A DNA stretch of 64,000 bases from Blastocatellia bacterium. GTDB lineage: Bacteria; Acidobacteriota; Blastocatellia; Pyrinomonadales; Pyrinomonadaceae. Where the stretch lies: the NCBI GenBank assembly GCA_003168335.1, contig PMSM01000014.1, positions 310,001-374,000 of the forward strand. The letters are read 5' to 3'. The notes under the pieces are model-generated. The model did not search any database, was not told where the DNA came from, and worked only from the letters and a program-made list of their open reading frames with translations. The position numbers and the translations under genes are program-made. Shown one piece after another: positions 63,179 to 64,000 of this stretch (positions within the stretch are counted from its first letter, which is position 1; each line of letters opens with the position of its first letter).

Positions 63179-64000
63179 CTAACTAAAGCCCAGCAGTCGC
63201 CCGCCCTGAAACGTGATCAAGGAAGCAACGTATGCCAGCACAAGCATGTAGGCCACCATAAAGAGTGGCCAGCGCCAGGAGTTGGTTTCGCGCCTGACAA
63301 TCGCGACGGTCGACATGCACTGGCATGCGAGCAGAAAGAACACCATCAAAGACAGCGCCACCAGGGGCGTCCACACGGGCGAACCGTCCGCACGCTTGGC
63401 GTTGCGCATAGCGTCAACCAATGACGACTTCTCATCAGAACGCTCACCAACGTTGTAAACAATGCTGAGCGTCGAAATGATCGTTTCGCGCGCCGCGAAC
63501 GATGAAATCAAACCAATGCCGATCTTCCAGTCAAAGCCGAGCGGCCTAATCACAGGTTCGATCAGACGACCAGCCCGGCCCGCAAAACTATTTTGTATCT
63601 GTTGGCTCGATCCATCTGATCCGTTCAAACCTTGCTCTGATACTGCTGTCTGAGGGCTTGAGCTGTTCGCTACCTTCGCGCGCGGAAATGCAATAAGTGC
63701 CCAGAGCAGAATCGAGATCGCCAGAATCACCGTGCCGGCGCGCTTGAGGAAGACCGTGGTGCGAGTGAGCAGCGCGTGCGCGACGTTGCCGAAATCAGGG
63801 ACGCGATATGGCGGCAACTCCATCACAAAGGGTGGCGGCGGCGCGTTAAGGATCGTGTGTTTCAAGATCCAGGCCACGATTATCGCTACCGTAATCCCCA
63901 ACAGATACATTCCGAGAATGATCAGCGCGCCCAGGGAAACCACTCCGAGAACTTTCCGCCCGGAAAAAAACGCCGCAATCATCAGGGTGTATACCGGCAG
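63179..64000 (-). CDS. feoB: Ferrous iron transporter FeoB, C-terminal part (gene leaves the window)
   Basis: Only the membrane domain is present: six or so hydrophobic segments, with L-P-V-Y-T-L-M-I-A-A-F-F at the edge. M-E-L-P-P-Y-R-V-P and F-L-K-R-A-G-T-V-I-L follow. Then come G-L-I-S-S-F-A-A-R-E-T-I-I-S-T-L, the conserved gate sequence, and F-F-L-L-A-C-Q-C-M-S-T-V-A, a Cys-containing pore motif. The N-terminal GTPase domain and start are outside the window, and the frame is open to the last base. Confidence 0.93.
   Translation of the reverse strand: MPVYTLMIAAFFSGRKVLGVVSLGALIILGMYLLGITVAIIVAWILKHTILNAPPPPFVMELPPYRVPDFGNVAHALLTRTTVFLKRAGTVILAISILLWALIAFPRAKVANSSSPQTAVSEQGLNGSDGSSQQIQNSFAGRAGRLIEPVIRPLGFDWKIGIGLISSFAARETIISTLSIVYNVGERSDEKSSLVDAMRNAKRADGSPVWTPLVALSLMVFFLLACQCMSTVAIVRRETNSWRWPLFMVAYMLVLAYVASLITFQGGRLLGFS

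Overview
The window is a dense, GC-rich bacterial chromosome segment. Gene content and order suggest Acidobacteriota, probably Blastocatellia/Pyrinomonadaceae-like: a diderm envelope set, right-handed beta-helix and penicillin-acylase exoproteins, a COG1964 radical SAM enzyme and very many dispersed palindromic repeats. The taxon is inferred from style and gene families, not from a marker search.

Layout. 1-10 kb holds housekeeping genes: the tmk end and holB on the plus strand, then on the minus strand ispG, rseP, dxr, a Coa1/Tim21-like membrane protein, cdsA, uppS, truA and pyrE (isoprenoid, envelope, tRNA and pyrimidine functions). 9.5-17.4 kb is accessory: a DEDDh exonuclease, two VTT/DedA-type membrane proteins, a putative outer-membrane protein, an inverted-repeat-bounded segment with a transposase remnant and a beta-helix exoprotein, a fibronectin-III gene remnant, a penicillin acylase and a small exported Lys/Met/Arg repeat protein. 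17.7-22.5 kb (minus) carries tRNA-Pro(CGG), a DedA protein, pcm, surE, rpsU and a radical SAM protein of the tetraether/membrane-spanning-lipid synthase type. 23.4-36.4 kb is acyl-CoA metabolism: a two-subunit B12 acyl-CoA mutase whose active-site residues point to isobutyryl-CoA, an enoyl-CoA hydratase, a split AtuA pair, an alpha/beta hydrolase and an MCC/GCC-type carboxyltransferase, with exported hydrolases between them.

36.7-48.6 kb holds a thioesterase, a complete REP/RAYT element, a YmdB phosphoesterase, 6S RNA, zapA and a ZapB-like gene, then the classic translation operon (transcribed thrS-infC-rpmI-rplT-[exported protein]-pheS-pheT-zapB-like-zapA-6S). infC appears to start at AUA. 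49-60 kb has a DUF885 peptidase, a Ser/Thr kinase, an FAD oxidoreductase, two UspA proteins, malic enzyme and citrate synthase. 60-64 kb has a DksA-like zinc-finger protein, a cysteine-synthase-like enzyme, a Spy-like protein and the end of a feoB locus.

Two themes stand out. First, the COG1964 radical SAM enzyme is a good candidate for head-to-head fatty-acid coupling into membrane-spanning lipids. Second, at least ten families of short palindromic elements fill nearly every gap. One family is attached to its own HUH transposase, some elements are nested in others, and repeat-like sequence lies in frame inside three genes (pheT, the carboxyltransferase and a zinc peptidase).
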